Position numbers and translations under genes: made by a program. A DNA stretch of 64,000 nt from Mycolicibacterium iranicum (GTDB lineage Bacteria > Actinomycetota > Actinomycetes > Mycobacteriales > Mycobacteriaceae). The notes beneath the pieces are model-generated. The model had not been told where the DNA came from, ran no database searches, and saw only the letters and a list, made by a program, of their open reading frames with translations. Location: assembly GCF_014190915.1 (NCBI RefSeq), contig NZ_JACHVU010000002.1, positions 1-64,000 on the forward strand, read 5' to 3'. Below, piece after piece: positions 39,894 through 51,402 of this stretch. Each line of letters begins with the position of its first letter. Position 1 is the stretch's first letter.

Positions 39894-40682
39894 TCAGCCG
39901 CGGATGGATCCCGTCCGCGGAGGGTCGAGGGTGGCGATGCAGGTCACGGCCCGGTCGCCGTTGGCCCAGGTCTCGGGGGTGGGGTAGAGGACGTAGAGCT
40001 GCACGGAGTCGTCCATCATCGACTGAGGCGAGTAGCTGACGAGCTCGGGGCTGCACCTCTCGTGGTACGCCTCGACGGCGGCCTGGCCGGGGAAGTCGCC
40101 GTCGGGCATGGTCAGCACGGCGAACACCTCGCCGGCGTGGCGTTCCTCGCAGCTGACGGTCTTGACGGTCAGGACGCGCTCCCCGTCGGGGATCTCGGAC
40201 AGGCAGTCGCCCACCGCGACCTCGGTGGCCGTCACGCGGTCGCTGTTGGCGACGGTCACCACGAAGATGGCGATGCCGATCGTCCAGAGCACCGAGAGCA
40301 CGATGCCGGCGATGGCCATGCCGCGGCCGGTGCGGTACTCCTTGGCCTTGTTCAGCCCGACGATGCCGCAGACCAGGGCGACCAGGACACCACCGATGAC
40401 ACCGAAGATCAGGGAGACGATCGCCCACCAGTTGGTCCTCGGGGCGGGCGTGAAGTACGGCTGGCCCTGCTCGCCCTGATACGGCATGGGCGGCGGCGGT
40501 GGATACGGTTGCCCGTACTCCTGGCCGTACGCGGGCTGGCCGTACGCGGGCTGCTCGTAGGCGGGTTGACCGTACGCGGGCTGCTCGTAGGCGGGTTGAC
40601 CGTACTGGGGCCGGCCCTCGCCCTGGCCGTAGGGCGGTGGCGGCCCTGACGGCGGCCCTTGCGGTGGCGGCGGTACGGTCAC
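39894..40682 (-). CDS. DUF4190 / septum-formation-like membrane protein with Pro-Tyr repeats (Rv0420c-like)
   Basis: Protein of 262 residues. Residues 1-75 are low complexity, made of Pro runs and repeats of YGQPA and YEQPA. Two helices follow (about 84-105 and 122-147), with the DUF4190 pattern AIVSLIFGVIGGVL and RGMAIAGIVLS. The exported C-terminal domain has four Cys in VGDCL, VSCEERHAGEVFAVL, ERC and VTCIAT, like 'septum formation' family proteins. It lies in the place of M. tuberculosis Rv0420c. The start GTG 40682 has its own leaderless TATCGT box, though it is also close behind the thi operon. Confidence 0.82.
   Translation of the reverse strand: MTVPPPPQGPPSGPPPPYGQGEGRPQYGQPAYEQPAYGQPAYEQPAYGQPAYGQEYGQPYPPPPPMPYQGEQGQPYFTPAPRTNWWAIVSLIFGVIGGVLVALVCGIVGLNKAKEYRTGRGMAIAGIVLSVLWTIGIAIFVVTVANSDRVTATEVAVGDCLSEIPDGERVLTVKTVSCEERHAGEVFAVLTMPDGDFPGQAAVEAYHERCSPELVSYSPQSMMDDSVQLYVLYPTPETWANGDRAVTCIATLDPPRTGSIRG
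40540..40599. repeat. Two perfect tandem 30-bp repeats in the DUF4190 gene
   Basis: The unit beginning CCGTACGCGGGCTGCTCGTA at 40540 is repeated exactly at 40570, with partial 15-base copies on both sides. Each unit encodes two pentads (YEQPA, YGQPA), so copy change keeps the frame and would only alter linker length. Confidence 0.9.
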
Positions 40683-40688
40683 GCTGCG

Positions 40689-40694
40689 ACGATA
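40689..40694 (-). promoter_or_regulatory. Leaderless -10 box of the DUF4190 gene
   Basis: TATCGT on the minus strand, 6 bases before GTG 40682, in the 14-base gap after the hydrolase stop codon. It offers an internal promoter independent of the riboswitch. Confidence 0.5.
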
Positions 40695-40696
40695 GC

Positions 40697-41307
40697 TCAG
40701 CCGAGTCGGCGAAGTGCCGCGTCGACCGCCAGCGCGGGAACGTCGAGCTTCTTCGATCCGAGATCGTGCCGCGCCCCCGTCACCTCGACGATGTCGGTCG
40801 CGGCGCCGATGAGCCCGGCGGCCGGGCGGATCTCGTCGAGGGTGCCGAACGGGTCCGCGGTTCCGTGGGTGAACACCGTGGGCACGGTGATGCGGGGCAG
40901 GTGCTCGACCCGGGCGCGTTCGGGCTTGCCCGGCGGGTGCAGGGGGTAGGAGAACAGGGTCAGCACGTCGAGATGCAGGCCGTCGGCGACGGCCATCGAG
41001 GTCATGCGACCGCCGTAGGAATGACCGCCGGCGATGACCGGCCCGTCGGCCAGCGCCCGGACCGTCGCGACGGCGTCGACGATGCCCTCGATATCGGCGG
41101 CCGCGGAACCCGACGGCGGGCCCTTGGGGCGGCGACGGCGGTAGGGCAGGTTGTAGCGCACGGCGAGCCAGCCGCGGCGGGCCCACTCGTCGCACAGTGC
41201 GCGCAGCATCGGCGAGTCGCGGTTGCCACCGGCGCCGTGGGTCAGGGCGACCACGCCCGCAGGGGTCCCTTCGGGTTCGTGTGCCACGCCGGCGATGCCG
41301 TCGAGGT

Positions 41308-41311
<4 letters not shown>
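40697..41311 (-). CDS. Alpha/beta hydrolase (dienelactone-hydrolase-like, Rv0421c-like)
   Basis: Small hydrolase of 204 residues without a cap domain. The oxyanion loop is ALTHGAGGNRD, the nucleophile elbow GGHSYGGRM (Ser), the Asp lies in HGTADPFG and the His in GARHDLG. The start is GTG 41311, overlapping the thiD stop as GTGA, so it is translated with thiD from the thiC riboswitch transcript. This position is kept in M. tuberculosis (Rv0421c), hinting at a role in thiamine salvage or repair, but no substrate is known. Confidence 0.88.
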
Positions 41312-43795
<2,484 letters not shown>

Positions 43796-43806
43796 GGACG
43801 AATGCC

Positions 43807-43812
43807 ACGCTA
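43807..43812 (-). promoter_or_regulatory. -10 box of the thiC operon
   Basis: TAGCGT on the minus strand. Transcription would start near 43800, immediately before the aptamer. Confidence 0.5.
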
Positions 43813-43871
43813 GCGCAGCGGGGCAGCGCAGGGAACAGGCGCGGCACAGGAACAGGGCTGCTCTGCTCGAA

Positions 43872-43901
43872 TTGCCCGGAGAAGATTTGTATAGCTAATA
43901 T
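43872..43901 (+). promoter_or_regulatory. Promoter of the MFS transporter gene with AT-rich palindrome
   Basis: TTGCCC (43872-43877) and TAATAT (43896-43901) are separated by 18 bases; the start site would be near 43908. An AT-rich imperfect palindrome, TATAGCTAATATA, overlaps the -10 box and may be a regulator site. The ribosome binding site GAGGTGAG lies 6 bases before ATG 43931. Further upstream, GGAACAGG is repeated directly at 43832 and 43849. Confidence 0.5.
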
Positions 43902-43930
43902 ATGTTCTTTGTGGGCGAGGTGAGTGAGCG

Positions 43931-45664
43931 ATGACGACTGAGATCGAGACCGATACCGCAGCATCGGAGACCGCGCGGCGCCGTATCCGGGTGGGTGCCG
44001 GCCATCCGCACTACAAGTGGATCGTGTTGTCGAACACGACGCTGGGCACGCTGCTGGCGACGGTCAACGCATCGATCGTGCTGATCTCGCTGCCGGCGAT
44101 CTTCCGCGGCATCGGCCTGAACCCGCTGGCGCCGTCCAACATCAGCTATCTGCTGTGGATGTTGATGGGCTACCTGGTCGTCACCGCGGTCCTGGTGGTG
44201 CCGTTCGGCCGCCTCGGTGACATGTTCGACCGCGTGCGGATCTACAACATCGGTTTCGCGGTGTTCACCGTCGCGGCGATCGCGCTGTCCTTCGACCCGT
44301 TCACGCTCGACGGCGGGGCGATCTGGCTCATCGCGTGGCGGGTGATCCAGGGGATCGGCGGGGCCATGCTGATGGCGTCGTCGTCGGCGATCCTCACCGA
44401 CGCGTTCCCGGCGAACCAGCGCGGTATGGCACTCGGGGTCAACATGGTCGCCGCGGTCGCGGGGTCCTTCCTGGGTCTGCTGATCGGTGGCGTGCTCTCC
44501 GAATGGCACTGGCAGGCCATCTTCTGGGTGGGCGTGCCGATCGGTCTGGCCGGCACCATCTGGAGCCTGCGGTCTCTGCGCGAAATGGGCGTCCGTTCGC
44601 CGGGCCGACTCGACTGGGCGGGCACCGTGACGTTCGGTGTCGGGCTGACGGTGCTGCTGATCGGCATCACCTACGGCATCCAGCCCTACGGCACATCGAC
44701 GACGGGGTGGACCAACCCGTGGGTGTTCGGGTCGATCGCGGCGGGGCTGGCCCTGCTGGTGGTGTTCTGCTTCGTCGAACTGCGGGTCGCGCAGCCGATG
44801 GTCAACATCCGGCTATTCACCTCTGCGTCCTTCGGCATGGGCAACGTCGCGGGGTTCATGTCCTCGATGGGCCGGGGCGGCCTGCAGTTCATGCTGATCA
44901 TCTGGTTGCAGGGGATCTGGCTTCCCCTGCGCGGCTACGACTTCGAGGTGACACCGCTGTGGGCGGCCATCTACATGCTGCCCATCACCATCGGGTTCCT
45001 GCTCGCCGGGCCGATCGCGGGGTGGCTCTCTGATCGTTATGGCGCCAGGCCGTTGACCGTGGGCGGCATGGCACTCATGGCGGCGTCGTTCATCGCGCTG
45101 GTGATGATCCCGGTGGACTTCGACTACCGGGTGTTCGCGGTCCTCATCTTCCTCAACGGTGTGGGCGGCGGCATTTTCACCGCCCCGAATACGGCCGCCA
45201 TCATGTCGAGTGTGCCCGCCTCCGAGCGTGGCGCGGCATCGGGCGTGCGGGCCACCTTCTTCAACGCGGGGTCCTCGCTGTCGATCGGCATCTTCTTCTC
45301 GCTGATGATCGTCGGGCTGGCGAACACGCTGCCCGGCACGTTGAGTAGCGGCCTTCAGGCGCAGGGCGTTTCGGCGGACGTGGCCGGTCAGGTGGCCGAA
45401 TTGCCGCCCGTGGGAAGCCTGTTCGCGGCGTTCCTGGGCTACAACCCCATCGCCGAGCTGCTCGAGCCCTACCACGCGCTGCAGCAGCCGGGGGTCAACG
45501 CCGAGGTGCTCACCGGCCAGACCTTCTTCCCGCACCTGATCATCGAACCGTTCCATGCGGGCCTCGTCGTGGTGTTCGCTGCCGCCGCGGCCATGATGGT
45601 CATCGGCCTGATCGCCTCGCTGTTCAATCCCGGCCGGTACGCCGAAGACGCCGAACGTTCCTAG
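43931..45664 (+). CDS. DHA2-family MFS multidrug-type exporter
   Basis: Proton-driven exporter of 577 residues with about 14 helices. DHA2 features are NTTLGTLLATVNASIVLISLPAI in helix 1 (Asn where many have Asp), GRLGDMFDRVRIYNIG (motif A), WRVIQGIGGAMLMASSSAILTDAFP (motif C-like) and a second motif-A-like sequence LSDRYGARPLTVGG. Likely substrates are drugs, dyes or cell-envelope compounds. It has its own promoter, divergent from thiC, and ends in a four-base convergent overlap (CTAG) with the next gene. Confidence 0.93.
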   Translation: MTTEIETDTAASETARRRIRVGAGHPHYKWIVLSNTTLGTLLATVNASIVLISLPAIFRGIGLNPLAPSNISYLLWMLMGYLVVTAVLVVPFGRLGDMFDRVRIYNIGFAVFTVAAIALSFDPFTLDGGAIWLIAWRVIQGIGGAMLMASSSAILTDAFPANQRGMALGVNMVAAVAGSFLGLLIGGVLSEWHWQAIFWVGVPIGLAGTIWSLRSLREMGVRSPGRLDWAGTVTFGVGLTVLLIGITYGIQPYGTSTTGWTNPWVFGSIAAGLALLVVFCFVELRVAQPMVNIRLFTSASFGMGNVAGFMSSMGRGGLQFMLIIWLQGIWLPLRGYDFEVTPLWAAIYMLPITIGFLLAGPIAGWLSDRYGARPLTVGGMALMAASFIALVMIPVDFDYRVFAVLIFLNGVGGGIFTAPNTAAIMSSVPASERGAASGVRATFFNAGSSLSIGIFFSLMIVGLANTLPGTLSSGLQAQGVSADVAGQVAELPPVGSLFAAFLGYNPIAELLEPYHALQQPGVNAEVLTGQTFFPHLIIEPFHAGLVVVFAAAAAMMVIGLIASLFNPGRYAEDAERS

Positions 45665-46041
45665 AACAGCGCCCCGCGGACGAAGAAGCTCTCCAGCTTC
45701 CGGGTGATGATCGCTCCGGCGGGCAACCGCGCAGCGATCTCCAGGTTTTCGTCCGCGACATCCTCCGCCCACGCCGCGGGCCATCCTCCGTCGGACAGGC
45801 TCGTCTCGAACGCGAGAATGACGTCGTCGCGCGACAGTCCGGATTCGACGACCATCGCGGTCGTGGTGGCCCGATGCGAGGCCGCCCCGGCGAAGCCGCG
45901 CCCACACCCGCACGGGCCGTCCGGATTCTGCAGGTCACGGCAGCACGGCTCCTGGATCCAGACGAGCTCACGCTCGATGCAGAAGTGGTAGTCGCCGGGG
46001 TGCGTTCCCTGCGTATGGCTGGTCGCCACAAGGATCTTCAC
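45661..46041 (-). CDS. Cys-rich conserved hypothetical protein
   Basis: Unrecognised protein of 126 residues. The central stretch ELVWIQEPCCRDLQNPD continues to GPCGCGRGFAGA, giving four Cys and, with the earlier HFC and SHR, a likely metal site. The rest looks like a small alpha/beta domain of actinobacterial proteins. The start GTG 46041 is supported by the strong ribosome binding site AGGAGG 6 bases away. It converges on the MFS gene, sharing the bases CTAG of both stop codons. Confidence 0.72.
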   Translation of the reverse strand: MKILVATSHTQGTHPGDYHFCIERELVWIQEPCCRDLQNPDGPCGCGRGFAGAASHRATTTAMVVESGLSRDDVILAFETSLSDGGWPAAWAEDVADENLEIAARLPAGAIITRKLESFFVRGALF

Positions 46042-46248
46042 GGGTCGCCTCCTAGAAGGGTGGGGGTTCGTCGGGGTGCGTGGCGATGGGCGGCCTCGAC
46101 CACCGCGAGGACCTTCCCGTCAACCCATCCTTCGAATATGCGTTCGACTATGCCACCGTCCACCGACAAGTTGCATCGGCGTAGTACTGCCAGCCGGCGT
46201 CAATTTCCGGCCATCGAGCCGGCAGCGCGCCGAGACGCAGAACCGGAC

Positions 46249-47064
46249 CTATGCGAGGTCCACCACCACCGGCGCGTGGTCGCTGGGTGAACCGACGCGG
46301 TTCTTGCCCGTCTTCCGCTCGTCGCGGGCGATCTCGGCGTGGGTCACCCGCTCGGCCAGCGCGGGGGAACCCAGGATGAAGTCGATGCGCATGCCACGGT
46401 TCTTGGGGAACCGCAACTGCGTGTAATCCCAGTAGGTGAACGTGCCCGGGCCCGGCGTGAAAGGCCTTACGACATCGGAGAATCCCGCGTCGACGACTGC
46501 GGTGAACGCGGACCGCTCGCGTTCGGTGACATGCGTGCTGTGGGTGAACAGCGAGATGTCCCAGACGTCGTCGTCGACGGGCGCGATGTTCCAGTCTCCG
46601 ACCAGCGCGATGGGCGCCGACGGGTCGGACGTCAACCAGGACGACGCCGTGTCACGAAGCGCGGCAAGCCATTCCAGCTTGTAGGCGTAGTGGGGCGAAT
46701 CGACCGTGCGGCCGTTGGGGATGTAGAGGCTCCACACCCGCACCCCGCCGCAGGTCGCACCCAGCGCGCGGGCCTCGGCGGCCGCCTCCACCTCGGGCTT
46801 GTCGCTCCACGTCGGTTGACCCGGGAAGCCGACCTCGACGTTCTCGATGCCGATCCGGGACGCGATGGCGACACCGTTCCACTGATTGAAGCCGCAGTGG
46901 GCGACCTCGTACCCCAACGCCGCGAACGGCATCGTCGGGAACTGGTCGTCGTTGCACTTCGTCTCCTGCATGGCCAGGACGTCGACGTCGGCGCGTTCCA
47001 GCCAGTCGGTGACGCGGTCGACGCGGGTGCGGATCGAGTTGACGTTCCAGGTGGCCAAGCGCAT
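46249..47064 (-). CDS. xthA: Exodeoxyribonuclease III
   Basis: AP endonuclease and 3'-5' exonuclease for base-excision repair. It has 271 residues. Catalytic motifs: TWNVNSIRTR, LAMQETKC (metal Glu), LYIPNGR, GDWNIAPVDDDV, RIDFILGS and the terminal SDHAPVVVDL (Asp-His). ATG 47064 is preceded by a leaderless TAGGGT box 7 bases away. The 207 bases between this gene's end and the upstream Cys-rich gene (46042-46248) show nothing I can name. M. tuberculosis Rv0427c is the positional counterpart. Confidence 0.97.
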   Translation of the reverse strand: MRLATWNVNSIRTRVDRVTDWLERADVDVLAMQETKCNDDQFPTMPFAALGYEVAHCGFNQWNGVAIASRIGIENVEVGFPGQPTWSDKPEVEAAAEARALGATCGGVRVWSLYIPNGRTVDSPHYAYKLEWLAALRDTASSWLTSDPSAPIALVGDWNIAPVDDDVWDISLFTHSTHVTERERSAFTAVVDAGFSDVVRPFTPGPGTFTYWDYTQLRFPKNRGMRIDFILGSPALAERVTHAEIARDERKTGKNRVGSPSDHAPVVVDLA

Positions 47065-47071
47065 AGCGATC

Positions 47072-47077
47072 ACCCTA
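47072..47077 (-). promoter_or_regulatory. Leaderless -10 box of xthA
   Basis: TAGGGT on the minus strand, 7 bases before ATG 47064, in the 28-base gap after the GNAT gene. Confidence 0.55.
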
Positions 47078-47092
47078 CGTGCGGGGGCGCCG

Positions 47093-48004
47093 TCACCGAT
47101 TCCGTGACAGCAGATGCTCGGCGCGGACATACCGGGAGCGGTGGTGGACCACGAACCCCATCGACTCGTAGAGCGCACGGGCGGCGGTGTTCTCGGCGAC
47201 CACCTGCACGTAGGCCCGGGTGGCGCCATGCTCGTGCGCCCAGGTGAGCAGCCCGGCGCACAATTCGCGTGCCAGGCCCCGCCGGCGGGCGGACTCGACG
47301 ACGTGGACCGCCGACACCCCCGCCCAGCGCGTCCCGTCCGGCGCCTCGGTCACGGCCACCCGGCCCACGGCGGCCCCGGCCAACTCCCCGAACCCCACGT
47401 GGCCGTCGATGACGGCCGTCAGGACGTCGACCGGAACCTCGCGTTGGTAGAGGCGCCGCCACGCGTCGTCGGGACGCGGGGCCACGCTGACCGACACGGA
47501 GGGCACGACATCCGTTGCCATGACCAGGTTTTCGGCATCAGCCTGGATGCCGTCCGGAAGCCGGATCAGGCGATCCGGGGCCGACACCAGCGCGGGAAGC
47601 CCGCGGTTCCGGTACCAGTCCAGCACGTCGGCCACCTCGGCGAAAGACGAAAACCGCAGCGGTACCGCCGAATTCGCCCGCCGCGTCACGCCGCGCCCGG
47701 AGCGCAGCAGCCAGCCGTCGAGCCACCGGTGCTCGACCCCCGGCCAGCCCAGCGCTGCCGCGTGCTCGAGGTTGCGGATCTCACCGGTGCGCACCGGCAT
47801 CTCGGGGACGACCCGCACCGCCAGCACGTCGTCGCGCGCGACGTCCACGATGTCGCCGTGCCGGGTGCGCACACGCACCACTGCCCCGGGATGGTTGCCG
47901 GGGTCGAGGATGTGCCCCACCACGTCGGTCATCGGCCGCTCGGCATCCGCCGGCAACCGGTAGCGCAGGCTGACCCTGGTGCCGACCTCGGGCAGCTCGG
48001 GCAC
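47093..48004 (-). CDS. GNAT-family acetyltransferase with N-terminal SH3-like domain (Rv0428c-like)
   Basis: Protein of 303 residues. An N-terminal small beta domain (about 1-85, VGTRVSLRYRL and DIVDVARDDVLAVR) precedes the GNAT domain in the C-terminal part with VHVVESARRRGLARELCAGLL as acetyl-CoA site and ENTAARALYESMGFV. It corresponds to Rv0428c, which sits between def and xthA in M. tuberculosis. Starting at GTG 48004 it lies 2 bases after def. The acceptor is unknown. Positioned after deformylase, it could act on exposed N-termini, but this is inference. Confidence 0.87.
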   Translation of the reverse strand: MPELPEVGTRVSLRYRLPADAERPMTDVVGHILDPGNHPGAVVRVRTRHGDIVDVARDDVLAVRVVPEMPVRTGEIRNLEHAAALGWPGVEHRWLDGWLLRSGRGVTRRANSAVPLRFSSFAEVADVLDWYRNRGLPALVSAPDRLIRLPDGIQADAENLVMATDVVPSVSVSVAPRPDDAWRRLYQREVPVDVLTAVIDGHVGFGELAGAAVGRVAVTEAPDGTRWAGVSAVHVVESARRRGLARELCAGLLTWAHEHGATRAYVQVVAENTAARALYESMGFVVHHRSRYVRAEHLLSRNR

Positions 48005-48006
48005 CC

Positions 48007-48600
48007 TCAGTGTCCGAACGGATCGGGATCCTCGCCGGGCATCCACGACAGACCCGGCACGCCCCACCCGTGGTTCCTGACCGCCTTCTTCGCGCTGCGG
48101 GCGTTACGCCCGATCAGCCTGTCCAGATAGAGGAAACCGTCGAGATGGCCGGTCTCGTGCTGCAACATCCGCGCGAACAGGTCGTTGCCCTCGATGGTGA
48201 TCGGTGTCCCGTCGGCGTCCAGCCCACTCACGCGCGCCCAGTCGGCCCGTCCCGTCGGGAACGACTCACCGGGCACCGACAGGCAACCCTCGTCGTCATC
48301 GTCGGGGTCGGGCATGGTCTCGGGAACCTCGGAGGTCTCCAGCACCGGGTTGACGACGACGCCGCGGCGACGCGAGGTGTTCTTGCGGGCGTCCGCGCAG
48401 TCATAGACGAAGACGCGCTTGTTCACCCCGATCTGGTTCGCCGCCAGCCCGACTCCGTTCGCGGCGTCCATCGTGTCGTACAGATCTCGGATGAGATCGG
48501 CGATGTCGGCGGGCAGCGAACCATCGTCTCCGACGGGCACCGGCTCGGTCGCCGTGTGCAGGACGGGATCTCCCACGATGCGGATCGGTCGTACGGCCAT
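48007..48600 (-). CDS. def: Peptide deformylase
   Basis: Removes the formyl group from new protein N-termini. It has 197 residues, as in M. tuberculosis Def. The three motifs are [20 protein letters not shown] and the zinc/iron site [10 protein letters not shown] mycobacterial insertion rich in acidic residues ([13 protein letters not shown]) precedes motif II. ATG 48600 has a leaderless TAAGCT box 7 bases upstream. Confidence 0.98.
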   Translation of the reverse strand: MAVRPIRIVGDPVLHTATEPVPVGDDGSLPADIADLIRDLYDTMDAANGVGLAANQIGVNKRVFVYDCADARKNTSRRRGVVVNPVLETSEVPETMPDPDDDDEGCLSVPGESFPTGRADWARVSGLDADGTPITIEGNDLFARMLQHETGHLDGFLYLDRLIGRNARSAKKAVRNHGWGVPGLSWMPGEDPDPFGH

Positions 48601-48607
48601 GCCCAGG

Positions 48608-48613
48608 AGCTTA
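48608..48613 (-). promoter_or_regulatory. Leaderless -10 box of def
   Basis: TAAGCT on the minus strand, 7 bases before ATG 48600. The 148-base divergent gap to the DUF3263 gene shows no other clear element. Confidence 0.55.
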
Positions 48614-48748
48614 GGGGAGAGCTGAACGCGGCTGTTTCCGCCGCCGACTCGCGGCGATGATGACGGTGTACGTGATCCAACCGTGATTAGATACTCGCCG
48701 AAACCACATGTATGTCATTTCGATTTCCGGAAGGGTCCAATAAGCGAT

Positions 48749-49057
48749 ATGGACGGCGCCATCGCGAGGGCTGAGCGTTCTGGGGACGACACCGAGCCCA
48801 CCGACGGACTGACCCGTCGCGAGCACGACATCTTGGCCTTCGAGCGCCAGTGGTGGAAGTACGCCGGCTCCAAGGAAGACGCCATCAAAGAGCTCTTCTC
48901 CATGTCGGCGACCCGCTACTACCAGGTGCTCAATGCGCTGGTGGACCGGCCCGAAGCCCTGGCGGTGGACCCCATGCTGGTGAAGCGCCTGCGGCGGTTG
49001 AGGGCCAGTAGGCAGAAGGCCCGCGCGGCGCGCCGCCTGGGCTTCGACATCACTTAG
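48749..49057 (+). CDS. DUF3263 small DNA-binding-like protein (Rv0430-like)
   Basis: Protein of 102 residues, the length of Rv0430. The DUF3263 core reads LTRREHDILAFERQWWKYAGSKEDAI and then SATRYYQVLNALVDRPEAL, a helical layout like a sigma-factor or helix-turn-helix domain, followed by a very basic tail (KRLRRLRASRQKARAARR). Function is unknown, though nucleic-acid binding is plausible. It is divergent from def and 42 bases ahead of virR. An upstream in-frame extension exists but has no support. Confidence 0.88.
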   Translation: MDGAIARAERSGDDTEPTDGLTRREHDILAFERQWWKYAGSKEDAIKELFSMSATRYYQVLNALVDRPEALAVDPMLVKRLRRLRASRQKARAARRLGFDIT

Positions 49058-49085
49058 GGAGACCGGGAGCCGACCGGGCCCGCGA

Positions 49086-49091
49086 TACAGT
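49086..49091 (+). promoter_or_regulatory. -10 box of virR
   Basis: TACAGT, 8 bases before ATG 49100, consistent with a leaderless or nearly leaderless transcript. Confidence 0.55.
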
Positions 49092-49099
49092 AGGCGCCG

Positions 49100-49558
49100 A
49101 TGAACCAACGAGAATCCTCGGGACTGCCCCTGCGCGCCATCGTGATGGTGCTGCTCTTCCTCGGTGTCGTGTTCCTGCTCGTCGGGTTCCAGGCGTTGAG
49201 CAGCGGCTCCGACGACGGAGACTCATCGGCGGCCTCGGCCACCGTCACGACCACGGCCACGACCACCTCGGCTCCCGAAGAGCCGGCCCGGCCGGAGGTG
49301 CGTGTCTTCAACATCTCCGAGACCGAGGGCGCCGCCGAGGCCATCGCCGCCCGGCTGCGCGACGGTAAGTGGAACGTCGCCGAAACCGGCAACCTCGCGG
49401 TGCCCGACGTCGCGGTGACCACGGTGTACTTCGGCGAGACGCCCGGCGAGCAGCAGGCTGCCGAAGAGGTCGGTCGATTGCTGGAAGCACCCGTCGCCCC
49501 GCGCGTGCCCGAACTCAGAGAGCAGCCACCGGGCGTGGTGGTACTGGTCACCGGCTAG
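49100..49558 (+). CDS. virR: VirR, LytR_C-domain envelope protein
   Basis: Membrane-anchored protein of 152 residues. A short cytoplasmic start is followed by one helix (about 12-32), a Ser/Thr-rich linker, then a LytR C-terminal domain (about 65-150) with [23 protein letters not shown] and [18 protein letters not shown]. It matches Rv0431 of M. tuberculosis, which regulates release of membrane vesicles and supports cell-wall integrity by interacting with LCP proteins. Its stop codon TAG is part of the sodC -10 box. Confidence 0.92.
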   Translation: MNQRESSGLPLRAIVMVLLFLGVVFLLVGFQALSSGSDDGDSSAASATVTTTATTTSAPEEPARPEVRVFNISETEGAAEAIAARLRDGKWNVAETGNLAVPDVAVTTVYFGETPGEQQAAEEVGRLLEAPVAPRVPELREQPPGVVVLVTG

Positions 49559-49561
49559 GCT
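49556..49561 (+). promoter_or_regulatory. sodC -10 box built on the virR stop codon
   Basis: TAGGCT: its first three bases are the virR stop. It ends 7 bases before ATG 49569. Confidence 0.6.
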
Positions 49562-49568
49562 CTTGCAC

Positions 49569-50276
49569 ATGCTCAGGTCCGTCGCTGCCGCCACCTTGTT
49601 CGCAGTGCCCGCACTTGCGTTGAGTGCGTGTGCCCCTCCCGGAGAAGTGCCCTCGGATACCCCCGGGACCACGCCGTCGGTGTGGACCGGATCGCCCTCG
49701 CCGTCGGCGGGGCCCGAAGGAGAGGGATCGGAGCAGAGCGGCTCCGGAGAGGGCAGCGGCCAGACCCTGACGGCCGAGTTGAACGGACCGGACGGCAGCA
49801 CCATCGCCAACGCCGAGATCGTGTTCTCCGACGGCTACGCCACGGTCACCGTGGAGACCACCACCGAGGGCAAACTCGCCCCGGGGTTCCACGGGATGCA
49901 CATCCATTCCGTGGGCAAGTGCGAGCCCAACTCGGTGGCCCCGAACGGCGGCGCGCCCGGCAACTTCAACTCTGCCGGCGGACACTTCCAGGTGCAGGGC
50001 CACAGCGGACACCCCGCCAGCGGCGACCTGTCCTCCCTGCAGGTCCGCGAGGACGGTTCGGCGCGCGTGGTGACCACCACCGACGCCTTCACCGCCCAGG
50101 ACCTGCTCAACGGTGGTGGCACCGCGATCATCATCCACGAGAAGGCCGACAACTTCGCCAACATCCCGCCGGAGCGTTACCAGCAGGTCGACGGTGCTCC
50201 GCCACCGGACGAGACCACCCTGGCGACCGGCGACGCCGGAGCGCGGGTGGCCTGCGGTGTCATCACCGGGTCCTGA
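49569..50276 (+). CDS. sodC: Cu/Zn superoxide dismutase lipoprotein
   Basis: Detoxifies extracellular superoxide. It has 235 residues from ATG 49569. The lipobox is LSAC (Cys about 21), then a low-complexity Ser/Pro/Gly linker to about 65. The metal site is conserved: [27 protein letters not shown] and [11 protein letters not shown], with the disulfide Cys in GKCE and VACGVI. ATG 49569 rather than the TTG two codons earlier is supported by the TAGGCT box. M. tuberculosis Rv0432 is the same gene in the same order. Confidence 0.97.
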   Translation: MLRSVAAATLFAVPALALSACAPPGEVPSDTPGTTPSVWTGSPSPSAGPEGEGSEQSGSGEGSGQTLTAELNGPDGSTIANAEIVFSDGYATVTVETTTEGKLAPGFHGMHIHSVGKCEPNSVAPNGGAPGNFNSAGGHFQVQGHSGHPASGDLSSLQVREDGSARVVTTTDAFTAQDLLNGGGTAIIIHEKADNFANIPPERYQQVDGAPPPDETTLATGDAGARVACGVITGS

Positions 50277-51399
50277 CCTCAGGTCAAGTAGCCGTATCGA
50301 TTTCGCCGGGTCGGTACGTCCGACCGTCGGCGTCGAATGGGAGTTCGCGCTCGTCGACGCGGACACCCGCGACCTGAGTAACGAGGCCGCATCGGTGATC
50401 GCCGAGATCGGCGAGAACCCGCATGTCCACAAAGAACTGCTGCGCAACACCGTCGAGGTCGTCACCGGGATCTGCGAGAACTCTCGGGAGGCGATGGAGG
50501 ACCTGGCCGCCACCCTGCGTCCGGTGCGCACGGTGGTGCGCGAGCGGGGCATGGACCTGTTCTGCGCCGGTACCCATCCGTTCGCGGACTGGTCGGCGCA
50601 AAAGCTCACGGACGCACCGCGATACGCCGAGCTGATCAAACGGACGCAGTGGTGGGGCAGGCAGATGACCATCTGGGGCGTGCACGTGCACGTCGGGGTG
50701 TCCTCGGCGCACAAGGTGATGCCCATCATCACCTCGCTGCTGCACCAGTACCCGCATCTGCTGGCACTGTCGGCGTCCTCGCCGTTCTGGGACGGTGAGG
50801 ACACCGGGTATGCGAGCAACCGCGCGATGATGTTCCAGCAGTTGCCGACGGCCGGTCTGCCGTTCCATTTCCAGGAGTGGCGCGAGTTCGAGGGATTCGT
50901 CCGGGATCAGAAGAAGACCGGGATCATCGATCACATGAACGAGATCCGTTGGGACATACGGCCTTCGCCACACCTCGGCACCATCGAGGTCAGGATCTTC
51001 GACGGCGTCTCCAATCTGCACGAGCTCTCCGCGTTGGTCGCGCTGACCCACTGCCTGATCGTCGACCTGGATCGCCGGATGGACGCCGGGGAGTCATTGC
51101 CGGTGATGCCGCCCTGGCATGTTCAGGAAAACAAGTGGCGCGCAGCGCGTTACGGCCTGGACGCCATCATCATCCTCGACGCGGAGAGCAACGAACGTCT
51201 CGTCACCGACGATCTCGACGACCTGCTGGAGCGCCTGCAGCCGGTGGCCCGGCGCCTCGGCTGCGTGGAGGAGCTGGCCCGGATCCCCGACATCTACCGG
51301 ACGGGCGCGTCGTATCAGCGTCAGCGCCGCGTCGCCGAGGAACACGACGGCGATCTGCGGGCCGTGGTCGACGCACTCGTCAGCGAGCTGGTGCTCTGA
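50257..51399 (+). CDS. Carboxylate-amine ligase, YbdK-type glutamate-cysteine ligase family (Rv0433-like)
   Basis: ATP-grasp-like ligase of the GCS2 family, about 380 residues from GTG 50257, which overlaps the end of sodC by 20 bases. Motifs are [85 protein letters not shown] and [16 protein letters not shown]. It is annotated by homology as gamma-glutamylcysteine ligase-like; mycobacteria use mycothiol, so the true product may differ. It lies between sodC and the LON-domain gene as in M. tuberculosis. The start is the least certain part. Confidence 0.92.
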   Translation: MSSPGPDLRSSSRIDFAGSVRPTVGVEWEFALVDADTRDLSNEAASVIAEIGENPHVHKELLRNTVEVVTGICENSREAMEDLAATLRPVRTVVRERGMDLFCAGTHPFADWSAQKLTDAPRYAELIKRTQWWGRQMTIWGVHVHVGVSSAHKVMPIITSLLHQYPHLLALSASSPFWDGEDTGYASNRAMMFQQLPTAGLPFHFQEWREFEGFVRDQKKTGIIDHMNEIRWDIRPSPHLGTIEVRIFDGVSNLHELSALVALTHCLIVDLDRRMDAGESLPVMPPWHVQENKWRAARYGLDAIIILDAESNERLVTDDLDDLLERLQPVARRLGCVEELARIPDIYRTGASYQRQRRVAEEHDGDLRAVVDALVSELVL

Positions 51400-51402
51400 C
51401 CG

